DNA of 46,067 nucleotides from Streptobacillus ratti (GCF_001891165.1 NZ_LKKW01000005.1:1-46067), one strand, 5' to 3'; positions 31,314 to 39,869 are shown, counted from the stretch's first letter. Notes: generated by a model from the sequence alone, not told the origin. Numbers and translations: made by a program.

Positions 31314-31618
31314 TTTTTAATATATCAACAGAAGATACAAATATAAATTATAATCCTTTAAATGAAATAGATGACGTTTTAAGAAGTGTTGCTATAATTT
31401 TAAGAGTTTGTAAAGAAGAACAACCACTACAAAGAAATTTTGCTTTTGATTCTGATTTGATTGATAAAAATATAGATGTTGTAAAAAATAAACTTAGCTT
31501 ACATTTACTAGAAGAATTTAAAAAATATGAGCCGAGAGCTTTTTTAAAAAGTGTTGAAATTAAATTAAAAGAAGATAACAATTTTGATATTTCTATTGGA
31601 ATTGAGGTGATAATATAA
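31310..31618 (+). CDS. Baseplate wedge protein (gpW/gp25-like)
   Basis: 102 residues. Contains 'SVAIILRVCKEEQPLQRNFAFDSDLIDKNIDVVKNKLSLHLLEEFKKYEPRAFLKSVEI', the gp25/W pattern (helical block then ERR/YEPR strand). Forms the baseplate wedge with gpJ, which is next. Confidence 0.82.
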   Translation: MIFNISTEDTNINYNPLNEIDDVLRSVAIILRVCKEEQPLQRNFAFDSDLIDKNIDVVKNKLSLHLLEEFKKYEPRAFLKSVEIKLKEDNNFDISIGIEVII

Positions 31619-32727
31619 TGGAATATACAGATTATGAAGTAATTAATGCTAATTTTCAAGAATTAGTTAATGATATGAAAAATAAATATGAGGAATTAAC
31701 TAAGAGAAAATTGACTGAAGCAAGTCCTGAAATGCTTATATTTAAAACAGTTTCTTATGTTTTGGGATTAAGAGAAGAAAAATATAATGATGAAATTAAA
31801 CAAAATTATTTAAGGTTTGCAAGAGGAGAAAGATTAGATTTAAAAGGTGAATTATATGGAGAAAGAGGGAAACGCTTAAAAGAAAGTCCAGCACGAGCAA
31901 CCTTTAAATTTATGATATCTAAAGAACAGAAAAGAGATATAATAATTCCTAAAAATTCAAGGATTAGATATAATGACCTATATTTTTATACAGATAATGA
32001 ATATAAGGTTAAACAAGGTGCTTTATTTACAACGGGGATAGCTACTTGTTCAACACTTGGAACAGGGGCTAATGATATAGCTGTAGGTGAGATAAATGAA
32101 ATGGTAGATATTTATCCATATTATTCAGGAGTAGAAAATATTAGTGTTACTAATAATGGTGCAGATGAGGAAAGCGATGAGGGTTATAGAAACAGAATAA
32201 GAGAAATACCCAAATCATTTACCACGGCAGGTTCAAGTGGTGCATATTCATTTTGGGCAAAATCAGCAAGTAGTAATATCATAGATGTTACAGTAAATTC
32301 ACCGAGTGCAACAAATGTAGATGTGTATATCTTAACTGATAATGGTTTAGTAAGTGAGGAGTTAAAAATTCAAGTAGAAAATACTTTAAATGATGAAAAT
32401 ATCAGACCTTTAACAGATAAATTAACTATTAAATCACCAATTATATACAATTATAATATTGACTTTGACTATTATATAGAAAGAGAAAATGAAACTCTTT
32501 TAAATATAATAAAGGAAAATGTAAAAAAAGCAGTAGATGAATTTATAACTTGGCAAAAAGAAAAGATAGGTAGAGATATTAATCCAGATGAATTAATTAA
32601 AAAACTAAAACTTGCTGATGTTAAGAGGGTTGTGTTAAGAGAACCAACATTTAAAAAGTTAGATTTTAATCAAGTAGCAATAAACACATCTAGTAGCTTT
32701 AATTATCAAGGTGTTGAAGATTTATGA
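31618..32727 (+). CDS. Baseplate protein J (gpJ/gp47-like)
   Basis: 369 residues. 'AGSSGAYSFWAKSASSNIIDVTVNSPSATNVDVYILTDNG' and 'ARGERLDLKGELYGERGKRLKESPARATFKFMIS' are baseplate J signatures. Core of the wedge around the hub. Confidence 0.95.
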   Translation: MEYTDYEVINANFQELVNDMKNKYEELTKRKLTEASPEMLIFKTVSYVLGLREEKYNDEIKQNYLRFARGERLDLKGELYGERGKRLKESPARATFKFMISKEQKRDIIIPKNSRIRYNDLYFYTDNEYKVKQGALFTTGIATCSTLGTGANDIAVGEINEMVDIYPYYSGVENISVTNNGADEESDEGYRNRIREIPKSFTTAGSSGAYSFWAKSASSNIIDVTVNSPSATNVDVYILTDNGLVSEELKIQVENTLNDENIRPLTDKLTIKSPIIYNYNIDFDYYIERENETLLNIIKENVKKAVDEFITWQKEKIGRDINPDELIKKLKLADVKRVVLREPTFKKLDFNQVAINTSSSFNYQGVEDL

Positions 32728-33368
32728 TATTATTAGAGAATTTAAGTTTATTAGATTTAGCTGCTAAATCAACATTAAATGATGAAAACACTAAAAATAT
32801 CTACAAATCAATTGATTATGCCTTACATAAAAGATATGAAACATATATAAAAAAATTTTACTTGAATTTAGATAATTTAACAGATAGTGAATTAGATTAT
32901 TTACTTTGGGAAAATAGTTTAGATTATTTAGATGAAAATTTAGACAGGAAAAATAAAATTGAATTATTACATAATGCTTTATTATTGCATTTTAATAAAG
33001 GTACTGTTGGAGCTGTTAAAGCAATTTGCAATATATTATTCGGTAATGCTGATGTTCTTGAATGGTTTGAATATGGTGGACTTGCCGGACATTTTAAGAT
33101 ATATACAGAATATTCACAAATAACAGAAAATTCATATGATAAAGTTCTAAGAACAGTAAATGAATATAAAAATGTTAGAAGTTTATTGGAAGCAATAATA
33201 TTTATTAGAAGCTCTATTTTTAAATTAAATGCTAAAATTTATTCAGAGTGTAAAAAAGTAAATTTTATTAGTATGAGAGATTTTAATTTACCATATTTAA
33301 ATGAAAAATTGAATGTATCTATTTTAGGATTAACTAAAAAACAAAATTATATAGGAATAAGAAAATAG
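32724..33368 (+). CDS. Tail protein I (gpI-like)
   Basis: 214 residues. 'LTDSELDYLLWENSLDYLDENLDRKNKIELLHNALLLHFNKGTVGAVKAICNILFGNADVLEWFEYGG' matches P2 gpI, which joins wedge and fibres. Overlaps gpJ by 4 bp. Confidence 0.93.
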   Translation: MILLENLSLLDLAAKSTLNDENTKNIYKSIDYALHKRYETYIKKFYLNLDNLTDSELDYLLWENSLDYLDENLDRKNKIELLHNALLLHFNKGTVGAVKAICNILFGNADVLEWFEYGGLAGHFKIYTEYSQITENSYDKVLRTVNEYKNVRSLLEAIIFIRSSIFKLNAKIYSECKKVNFISMRDFNLPYLNEKLNVSILGLTKKQNYIGIRK

Positions 33369-33378
33369 GAGGAAAAAA

Positions 33379-33921
33379 ATGTCAAATTATATGGGGTGGA
33401 TTTTAACTAATGAAGGTAGAAATTTATTAAGTAGAGCTATAGCACATGAAACTAAAATTAATTTTACTAAATTTAAAATAGGTGCTGGCTTTAATAATGG
33501 TGATGATAAAACATTGACAGAATTAATAGATTTTAAAAATGAATTTCCTGTAAATTCATACACCACTAAAAATGATGGAATAGTCGAATTTATATTTGTA
33601 GTATCTAATAGAGATGAATCAGGTTCTAGTATAATAAATGAAGGTTTTAAAATAAAGGAAATGGGAATATTTGCACAAGATGACACAGGGAAAGAGATTA
33701 TGTATGCTTATAATAAAGGTGAGGAAGGGGATTATCTACCAGCATACAATGGAAAAAATGCAATAGATATTGTTCAAAAGTGTATAATTGTTGTAGATCA
33801 ACAAGCTGATTTAAATATTAAAATAGATAGCTCTTTAACTTATTTAACAGTGGAAGCATTTGAAAATTATAAAAAAGGTATAAGGTTTGCAACTTTTGAA
33901 GAAATATGGCAAGAGGTGTAA
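33379..33921 (+). CDS. Tail fibre/collar protein N-terminal type (P2 gpH-like)
   Basis: 180 residues. 'GWILTNEGRNLLSRAIAHETKINFTKFKIGAG' is the conserved N-terminus of P2-like fibre proteins (DUF3751/phage_tail_collar). The receptor-binding shaft is missing here; the following genes carry fibre-like sequence, so the fibre is modular or multi-gene. Confidence 0.85.
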   Translation: MSNYMGWILTNEGRNLLSRAIAHETKINFTKFKIGAGFNNGDDKTLTELIDFKNEFPVNSYTTKNDGIVEFIFVVSNRDESGSSIINEGFKIKEMGIFAQDDTGKEIMYAYNKGEEGDYLPAYNGKNAIDIVQKCIIVVDQQADLNIKIDSSLTYLTVEAFENYKKGIRFATFEEIWQEV

Positions 33922-33922
33922 C

Positions 33923-34168
33923 ATGGCTATAGATACTAAAAAAATAATTGATAAAGAATGTGAATTAAGAAGTTTAAGGGTTTTACTAGGACAAGGAGTA
34001 AATAGAAATAGTGGTGTTGAGCAAGAATATAAAAAAGGCGATATAATGAAATATTTTAAAGATGATACTGTAATATTATATAAATGTAAAAATGCTGGTA
34101 GATATTCAATACCTGATGAACAAAATTTTAAAAAGGTAAATCTAAGAGGTAATAAAAATGGAGAGTAA
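33923..34168 (+). CDS. Small fibre module with carbohydrate-binding-like motif
   Basis: 81 residues from ATG 33923 (AAGAGGTG upstream). 'YKKGDIMKYFKDDTVILYKCKNAGRYSIPDEQNFKKVNLRG' recurs, diverged, at the start of the next gene. The G-D-I..Y....YKC pattern resembles ChtBD3/CBM5-12 repeats. Probably a receptor-binding accessory; family not certain. Confidence 0.6.
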   Translation: MAIDTKKIIDKECELRSLRVLLGQGVNRNSGVEQEYKKGDIMKYFKDDTVILYKCKNAGRYSIPDEQNFKKVNLRGNKNGE

Positions 34169-35177
34169 AAAAGTATTGGATATTATTAATAAATCAAAAA
34201 GTCTAAAAAGTATAATTGGTACTGAGAATATAAAGAGCATAAATGATAACTTATCAAAGGGCGATATAATTATATATAATGAGCAACTATATAAATGTAA
34301 AAATCCAGGTAACTATTCTCTTCCTGATGTAATAAATTTTAAAAAGATTGGGTTAAGGTATATAGTAGAAGAATATGATGAGCAAGTTGTATCTGATATG
34401 GAATCATTATATCAAAGTATATATGAAAAAGGAATTAATGGGGATAATCAAGGTAGAAATTGGGATAATTCTATGCAATCATTAAGACAAAATAACAATA
34501 TTAATTATAGTTTTTATCCTAAAAATATTAAAGAATTAAAAATATATGACAGTTCATCGGAGTATGGTGATAAAATTACACTCAGATATTTATTTGATTT
34601 ATTAAAAAAGTATGCAAAAACTAATGATGTTTATGAAATTGTTGAATTTCCAATAGTTTTAAATTCATCATATAATAGACTTTTAGATACTATTACAAAA
34701 GATAATTTAGAAGAAAAATTAAATAATAAATATTATATTGGATATTTAAGTGCTATAAAATTAAAAACTGAAATTTTTAATAAAGCTATTGAAAAAGAAT
34801 ATGAAGAAATTAAAGAGTATTCAAAATCTCCTAAAATGATGAATAATAATGATTTTGTATATTTTGATATAAGAAATTTAGGAACTTTAAATAATTATGA
34901 AACCATGTACTATTTAAATGAATCAGAAAATAAAAACTATTTTTTAAAAGAGTTTATAAACAAATATGAATATAGATTTGGAGTATATCAAAAAACAGAG
35001 AGCCTTAATTATGAAATCAGTAAAGATGATATAAATTTAAAATTAGATTACTATGTATCTAGTAGCACAAATAGAAGAGATGATGGAAGTGAATATAATA
35101 GTTATTATAGACATATTTATCTAAAATTTGAAAAAGATAAGATAGTTAAACAAGGAGAAGCTAAAGAAAATTTTTGA
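34158..35177 (+). CDS. Tail fibre protein, short form ending at an in-frame TGA
   Basis: 339 residues up to TGA 35175-35177. N-terminal 'KGDIIIYNEQLYKCKNPGNYSLPDVINFKKIGLRYI' repeats the preceding small gene's module; the rest is Tyr/Asn-rich fibre-like sequence. After the TGA the same frame continues for 172 more sense codons to TGA 35694-35696, with similar composition. So the full protein would be 512 residues plus the recoded stop. Receptor-binding fibre by position between gpI/gpH and the assembly protein. Confidence 0.7.
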   Translation: MESKKVLDIINKSKSLKSIIGTENIKSINDNLSKGDIIIYNEQLYKCKNPGNYSLPDVINFKKIGLRYIVEEYDEQVVSDMESLYQSIYEKGINGDNQGRNWDNSMQSLRQNNNINYSFYPKNIKELKIYDSSSEYGDKITLRYLFDLLKKYAKTNDVYEIVEFPIVLNSSYNRLLDTITKDNLEEKLNNKYYIGYLSAIKLKTEIFNKAIEKEYEEIKEYSKSPKMMNNNDFVYFDIRNLGTLNNYETMYYLNESENKNYFLKEFINKYEYRFGVYQKTESLNYEISKDDINLKLDYYVSSSTNRRDDGSEYNSYYRHIYLKFEKDKIVKQGEAKENF

Positions 35178-35696
35178 TTACCTCGTTTTGATGATATCAT
35201 ATCTAATGATAAAAATGGTCAAAGTGCAAATATTTTAAATAAAGAAAAAAATAAATATGGTATATATTTTACTTTAGACGAAGATGGAATATATGAATAT
35301 AAATTTAAAAGTGTATTTACTGATAGAAATCAACACGAAGAATGGGGTTCACATGGATATCAAGGACAAAGATATGCATACTATTTAAATGATAAAAATG
35401 TAAGAGGATATGGTGCTTCATATTGTACTTGGCAACCAAAAGAAATTGAAACAGTATTTAGTTTTGAATTAGAAAATGGTCAATTAAAAGATATAGAATT
35501 AAATTGTTCAGAAGATGATATTAATACAGAAAGATTTAAAAAAGAATTTTTAGAAACAGGATATCAATTTGAAGATAGCACTTTATACATAAAAGTATTC
35601 TATGCAATATGGAGTTTAGACGATCATGGTGAGTGGAATGAATGGCAATTTGCCCATATTATACCACCATTTAATTTAGAGTTTAAAGGAGAGTGA
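35178..35696 (+). pseudogene. In-frame continuation of the tail fibre beyond TGA
   Basis: 172 codons in the same frame as the fibre gene: opens 'LPRFDDIISNDKNGQSANIL' and ends 'FAHIIPPFNLEFKGE'. It contains no methionine at all and no ribosome site, so it cannot be a separate ATG gene. Trp/Tyr-rich composition is like a receptor-binding tip. Either stop-codon readthrough makes a minor long fibre, or the stop is a recent nonsense mutation. Without this segment a 520-base gap would lie in a packed operon. Confidence 0.65.
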
Positions 35697-35700
35697 AAGA

Positions 35701-36366
35701 GTGAGTAAATATGTATATGATGATAAAGGAGTCTATATAGGCTCTTTTTTTGATGAAATAAAAGATAGTGATATATTGGTTAGTTATCCAAAGGCTATAA
35801 TCAAAAATGAATATATAGAATATCCTAAAATAAGTAATTTTGATGTTGTAAGTATGAATGATGAAGAAATAGCAAAATATAAATATAAAGAATATAAAGC
35901 TAATAAATATACATTATCAAATAATGAAATAATAGAAGATAATAAAATTATAAAAGTAAAATTAAATGAATTTGAATATGTAGAAAATGGAATACTTAAA
36001 TTTAATTATCAAGATAAAAGAGATAAACTAATAAATAAAACAAAAACATATGAGCAAGCAGAAAAAGAAAAACCATTTGAGTTTAAAGGATATATACAAC
36101 CGAACAGAGAACTGCAAGACCAAACTAGTTTACTTAAAATTTTATCATTTATGCAAATGACTAATCAAACAGTATTTGATAAATGGAAGATGAAAGATAA
36201 GAATGGGCATGAGCATTATGTAGTCTTAACAATACAAGAGATGATGTCTTTAGCTTTAAGAATGCAAGAACAGACAACAAATACTATGCAAAAGTACTCA
36301 GATATAAGAGAAAGAATAAAGTCTATGAGTGATGAAGAGTTGGAAAAATATGAAATATCAAGATAG
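35701..36366 (+). CDS. Tail fibre assembly-like protein (DUF4376-like)
   Basis: 221 residues from GTG 35701 (AAAGGAGAG upstream). 'YVYDDKGVYIGSF...YPKA' opens like fibre assembly chaperones, and the C-terminal helical part 'MQMTNQTVFDKWKMKDKNGHEHYVVLTIQEMMSLALRMQEQ' is DUF4376-like. Sits directly after the fibre gene, as expected of a fibre chaperone or tip. Confidence 0.65.
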   Translation: MSKYVYDDKGVYIGSFFDEIKDSDILVSYPKAIIKNEYIEYPKISNFDVVSMNDEEIAKYKYKEYKANKYTLSNNEIIEDNKIIKVKLNEFEYVENGILKFNYQDKRDKLINKTKTYEQAEKEKPFEFKGYIQPNRELQDQTSLLKILSFMQMTNQTVFDKWKMKDKNGHEHYVVLTIQEMMSLALRMQEQTTNTMQKYSDIRERIKSMSDEELEKYEISR

Positions 36367-36841
36367 CAATATATACATAGCAGTGTATAAAGATAATTTT
36401 ACATTTTGGAGTAGACCTATTAAATGGTGGTTAGGTCATCCTTATTCACATATTGAAATTTATAAAGATGGAACTTTAATAGGGATTAGTAATGACCAAC
36501 ATGTTAGAAAAGTAAGGCAAGGATTAAATACTAGTAAATGGGATATATATAAATTAACTGTAGATATATCTGAAGAATTAGAAAATTTTTATAAAGAAAC
36601 TAAAGGTAAAAAATATGATTGGAAAGGAGTATTGTTAACATGTATTTTTAATAGAAGAAAACACAATCCTAATAAATACACTTGTTCTGAATGGGTATCT
36701 GAAATGCTTGATAGAAATTTAGATGTATTTAATCCTAAAGATTATATTAATCTAATGCCTTATGATATAATTTGTGCCTTAAAAAATAAGGGATTAATAG
36801 AAAAAGTAGAATTAAAAGAAAGGAGGTTTTATGGCATTTAA
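36350..36841 (+). CDS. Permuted NlpC/P60-type (YiiX-like) hydrolase
   Basis: 163 residues from ATG 36350, overlapping the previous gene by 17 bp. 'GHPYSHIEIYKDG' supplies the His and 'NKYTCSEWVSEML' the Cys of the circularly permuted papain-like fold (YiiX/YebB). May be a structural lysin or amidase acting during entry or release; the M15 endolysin follows with 11 bp overlap. Confidence 0.75.
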   Translation: MKYQDSNIYIAVYKDNFTFWSRPIKWWLGHPYSHIEIYKDGTLIGISNDQHVRKVRQGLNTSKWDIYKLTVDISEELENFYKETKGKKYDWKGVLLTCIFNRRKHNPNKYTCSEWVSEMLDRNLDVFNPKDYINLMPYDIICALKNKGLIEKVELKERRFYGI

Positions 36842-37262
36842 GTTCAGTAGAGAAAGTTATCAAAAAATGGAGAATATACACCCTAAATTGGTACGATTAA
36901 TGGAAAAGGTTATTGCAAATAGTCCTTATGATTTTAAGATAACACAAGGAGTAAGGAGTGCAGAGTATCAAAATGAGTTGTATCAACAAGGTAGAACTGT
37001 AAAAGGGTCTATAGTTACGAATTGTGATGGATATATTAAAAAATCTAACCATCAAGCAAAATTAAGTGGATATGGACATGCTATTGATATATGCTTATAT
37101 ATCCCTAATGAAAAGGATATAAAGAAACTATATGATGTATCAAAGCTTACAGCTATAGCTAATGTATTTAAAAAGTTCGCTATAGATAGAGGACTTAATG
37201 TGGCGTGGGGTGGAAATTGGAAGACATTTAAAGATTATCCACATTTTGAATTAAAATATTGA
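36831..37262 (+). CDS. Endolysin, M15 peptidase (L-Ala-D-Glu / D,D-peptidase type)
   Basis: 143 residues; no signal peptide. Zinc motif H/D/H in 'SGYGHAIDI' and 'WGGNWKTFKDYPHFEL', with 'GVRSAEYQNELYQQGRT' in front, as in Ply500/T5-type endopeptidases. It cuts peptidoglycan cross-links at lysis. AAAGGAGG before ATG. The holin gene lies 0.8 kb downstream. Confidence 0.95.
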   Translation: MAFKFSRESYQKMENIHPKLVRLMEKVIANSPYDFKITQGVRSAEYQNELYQQGRTVKGSIVTNCDGYIKKSNHQAKLSGYGHAIDICLYIPNEKDIKKLYDVSKLTAIANVFKKFAIDRGLNVAWGGNWKTFKDYPHFELKY

Positions 37263-37303
37263 CTATAGTTGAGTAATTACAGGATTTACTGATGATTAAT
37301 GAA

Positions 37304-37332
37304 TTGACTTTTTTTTGCATATAATGTATAAT
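37304..37332 (+). promoter_or_regulatory. Promoter for the DUF2335 unit
   Basis: TTGACT (37304-37309), 17-bp spacer, perfect TATAAT (37327-37332). It lies after the endolysin stop and starts a two-gene unit with its own terminator, so it is probably active in the lysogen. Confidence 0.75.
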
Positions 37333-37367
37333 TACATTACAAAATCATTCTAATATTGGAGGTTATT

Positions 37368-37559
37368 ATGAATAATTTTAAAATGTTTATTAAAGGTATG
37401 GCAAGTGTTGTATCACCTAAAAATGAATTTACTAATGTGCTTGAAAGATACCCTGCAACATTTAGTAGAAATGATAACGAAGCTATTAGAAATGATTGGA
37501 TAAAGGTAGGTAATGATATTAAAAAAGGAATAGAGCAATATGAGAAGACCAAAAAATAA
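37368..37559 (+). CDS. Hypothetical small protein upstream of DUF2335
   Basis: 63 residues from ATG 37368 with GGAGG 6 bases upstream. Helical, no membrane span: 'GMASVVSPKNEFTNVLERYPATFSRNDNEAIRNDWIKVGNDIKKGIEQYEK'. Overlaps the next gene by 20 bp, so co-translated. Unrecognised; could be its partner. Confidence 0.65.
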   Translation: MNNFKMFIKGMASVVSPKNEFTNVLERYPATFSRNDNEAIRNDWIKVGNDIKKGIEQYEKTKK

Positions 37560-37971
37560 TAATTCAAATATTCAAGAATTAAAAAAAGAAAACAAAAATG
37601 ATAATTTAATTCTAACCGCTAGATTTGAAGGACCACTACCGCATCCAAGCATTTTAGATGGATATGCAAAAATAAATCCAGATATTCCAAACAGGATAAT
37701 AAAAATGGCAGAAGAGCAATCAAAAGCAAGAATTGATAATGAAAAAAAAGAAAATGAGAATATTATTGAATTAAGAAAAACAGCTTTAAATAGTGAGGTT
37801 AGTTATAATAAAAGAGCTCAATGTTTTGGGTTTATACTATTATTAATATTATTTCTTGCTGGACCTATTCTTATAGTATTAAATAAAGATGTAGGAGGAT
37901 ATTTATCTGTAATGGTGGGTATTATAGGAGCTGTAGGCTCAATTCTGTACAATAATAAAAAACAAGATTAA
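37540..37971 (+). CDS. DUF2335 membrane protein
   Basis: 143 residues. 'RFEGPLPHPSILDGYAKINPDIPNRIIKMAEEQSKARIDNE' is the DUF2335 signature, followed by two membrane helices (about 96-114 and 120-137). Found in prophages and mobile DNA; role unknown. With its small upstream partner and private promoter and terminator it behaves as a moron. Confidence 0.82.
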   Translation: MRRPKNNNSNIQELKKENKNDNLILTARFEGPLPHPSILDGYAKINPDIPNRIIKMAEEQSKARIDNEKKENENIIELRKTALNSEVSYNKRAQCFGFILLLILFLAGPILIVLNKDVGGYLSVMVGIIGAVGSILYNNKKQD

Positions 37972-37981
37972 ATTATAAATA

Positions 37982-38010
37982 GACTATTTCAAAAAGGGAT
38001 AGTCTTTTTT
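37982..38010 (+). terminator. Terminator after DUF2335
   Basis: GACTAT (37982-37987) pairs with ATAGTC (37999-38004), followed by TTTTTT. It closes the DUF2335 unit before the holin gene. Confidence 0.8.
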
Positions 38011-38085
38011 AATTATAAAAAATTACAAATTAAAGAGTAAAAATTAGATTATAAAAAAATAAAAAATATAAAGGAGAAAAAAATT

Positions 38086-38442
38086 ATGACAACAAAAGAA
38101 ATTTTATTATTAGTAGGTGGAGTATTGGTAGCAATATTTGGAGCATTAGTACCATTATTTAAGAAGTTAGCAAAGAGAACAGAAACAACAATAGATGATA
38201 CAATTTTAGATTTATCTATACAAGCAGTAGCATTTGTAGAAAAGCACTTTTTAGATAAGTCAGGAATGTCAAAGAAAGCGTTAGCAACAGAATTACTTGT
38301 AAATGCTGCTAAGAATAAAGGAAAAGAAATTACAGAAGAAGTAGCAGAAAAAGTAGTTGAGAAAGCATGGGCAACACAAGAAATAGCAAAAGCTACAGAA
38401 AAAGATAAAGAAGAAAAAGAAGAAGTTGAAACGGGGAAGTAA
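38086..38442 (+). CDS. Holin (LL-H family)
   Basis: 118 residues. One N-terminal membrane helix (about 5-25, 'ILLLVGGVLVAIFGALVPLF'), then an amphipathic helical domain and a strongly charged tail (KDKEEKEEVETGK), as in LLH holins. It would open the inner membrane for the endolysin. AAAGGAG before ATG. Confidence 0.85.
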   Translation: MTTKEILLLVGGVLVAIFGALVPLFKKLAKRTETTIDDTILDLSIQAVAFVEKHFLDKSGMSKKALATELLVNAAKNKGKEITEEVAEKVVEKAWATQEIAKATEKDKEEKEEVETGK

Positions 38443-38462
38443 CCTCCCCTGCCCCTCTTTAT

Positions 38463-38618
38463 AACTCAAATTTTTCTAATTTCAGTGATGTTCTAAGTGA
38501 TATCAAAAGAGATTATCATAGGTCTTTAGTATATGCAGATGTAGCACTTAAAACAAAGCCATTTGATATTAAAAAGACAGAGGTAGTGGCAAGAGCAGGG
38601 GCAACTTGGTATTTTTGA
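38463..38618 (+). pseudogene. C-terminal fragment of an outer-membrane beta-barrel protein
   Basis: No start codon, but an open frame to TGA 38616-38618 reads 'SLVYADVALKTKPFDIKKT' and ends VVARAGATWYF. Alternating polar/apolar residues and a terminal Phe are the mark of an outer-membrane barrel's last strands. It has no upstream barrel, ribosome site or promoter, so it is a relic, probably host DNA picked up by the phage. Implies a diderm host. Confidence 0.55.
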
Positions 38619-38632
38619 AAAAAACAAAAAAA

Positions 38633-38667
38633 TATAATATAGTAGATAAAAACACCTCTATATTATA
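38633..38667 (+). terminator. 10-bp inverted repeat before Fic
   Basis: TATAATATAG (38633-38642) and CTATATTATA (38658-38667), perfect arms with a 15-base loop, but no T-run after it. It may be a weak terminator of the relic or a protein site near the fic promoter. Confidence 0.4.
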
Positions 38668-38722
38668 AAAACTTGAAAAAAATTAAAATATAAGTTATAA
38701 TTGTGGCGAGGAGTTGATGAAT

Positions 38723-39796
38723 ATGAAAAAACCGTTTGAACCACAATTGTTACCTATTAAATTTGAAAATGAAGAAATTATAAAATTAAATAAAAAGGTT
38801 ATAAAAGCACGTGAGTTAATAAAAGAAATAAATGTGAGAACAGAACATAGCAAATTAAGTGAAACATTCTTTTATTTATTTTCTGTTAATGAATCCTTAC
38901 AATCAACAAGAATAGAGGGAACACAGTCAAGTTTTAATGAGATAATTCAAGCAGAAGCTACATTAAAATATAATAATGATACATTAGAAATTAAAAACTA
39001 TATTGAAGCTTTAAATAAAGGGATTATAACACTAAGAGACTTACCAATAGGAACTAGATTAATTAAAATTATACATAAAGAAATGTTGAAAAGTGGTCGT
39101 GGATCTAATAGAAATGTTGGAGAATATAGAAAAGTACAAAATTGGATTGGTGGGAAAAATATAGAAGATGCGAAGCATATACCACCAATAGCAGATAAAA
39201 TTGATTTATATATGTCTAATTTAGAAACTTATATAAATGATGTGAATGATGAATTGGATGAATTGATTAGGATAGCTATTATTCATGCACAGTTTGAAAC
39301 AATACATCCTTTTTTAGATGGAAATGGTAGAGTTGGTAGATTACTTATAATTCTTTATCTTTATGAAAGAGGGTTGATAAACAATAAAACTTTTAATATA
39401 AGTGAAGAAATAGAAAAAAATAAACTTAAATATTATGTTTATTTAGATGAAACAAGAAAAGAAAACTCAAATTGGATTGGTTGGATAAATTTCTTTTTAG
39501 ATAGTGTTATAAATCAATCTAAAAGGAATATAGAAAAATTAAAAATGGTAGAAAAATTATATGATGTTTTAATTAAAGAAGTAAAAAGCAATAAATTAAA
39601 ATATGAGTATATAGACTATATTTTTAGAAATCCAATCTTTTCAATTAATAATTTATCAAGTTCGATGAATATAACATATACAACAGCTAAAAATAATATT
39701 AAAAAGTTTGAAGATTTAAAATATGTTTTTAGCGATGGTAAGAGAAAGAATAGATTGTATTTCTTTTATGATCTTTTAAGAATTTTTAATGATTAA
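38723..39796 (+). CDS. fic: Fic-family protein, class II self-inhibited
   Basis: 357 residues from ATG 38723 (GAGGAG 9 bases upstream; an ATG at 38717 and a TTG at 38714 are too close). The inhibitory motif S61-TRI-E65-G66 (S/TxxxEG) precedes the Fic core 'HPFLDGNGRVGR' (about 195-206), complete for AMP transfer. A C-terminal winged helix ('NPIFSINNLSSSMNITYTTAKNNIKKFEDLKYVFSDGK') follows. It probably AMPylates a host protein when relieved. Independent cargo at the prophage right end; no antitoxin gene beside it. Confidence 0.93.
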   Translation: MKKPFEPQLLPIKFENEEIIKLNKKVIKARELIKEINVRTEHSKLSETFFYLFSVNESLQSTRIEGTQSSFNEIIQAEATLKYNNDTLEIKNYIEALNKGIITLRDLPIGTRLIKIIHKEMLKSGRGSNRNVGEYRKVQNWIGGKNIEDAKHIPPIADKIDLYMSNLETYINDVNDELDELIRIAIIHAQFETIHPFLDGNGRVGRLLIILYLYERGLINNKTFNISEEIEKNKLKYYVYLDETRKENSNWIGWINFFLDSVINQSKRNIEKLKMVEKLYDVLIKEVKSNKLKYEYIDYIFRNPIFSINNLSSSMNITYTTAKNNIKKFEDLKYVFSDGKRKNRLYFFYDLLRIFND

Positions 39797-39869
39797 TTTT
39801 AGAAAATAATTGAATTATGAATGTAAGAGAGTTAATATAACCTAATATATATGTAAATAGGTGAATTAA

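Noticed and set aside
34158-35696. Genetic code with TGA as tryptophan (code 4)
   Set aside because: Many genes in the window end properly at TGA and use TGG for Trp; only the fibre has an internal TGA.
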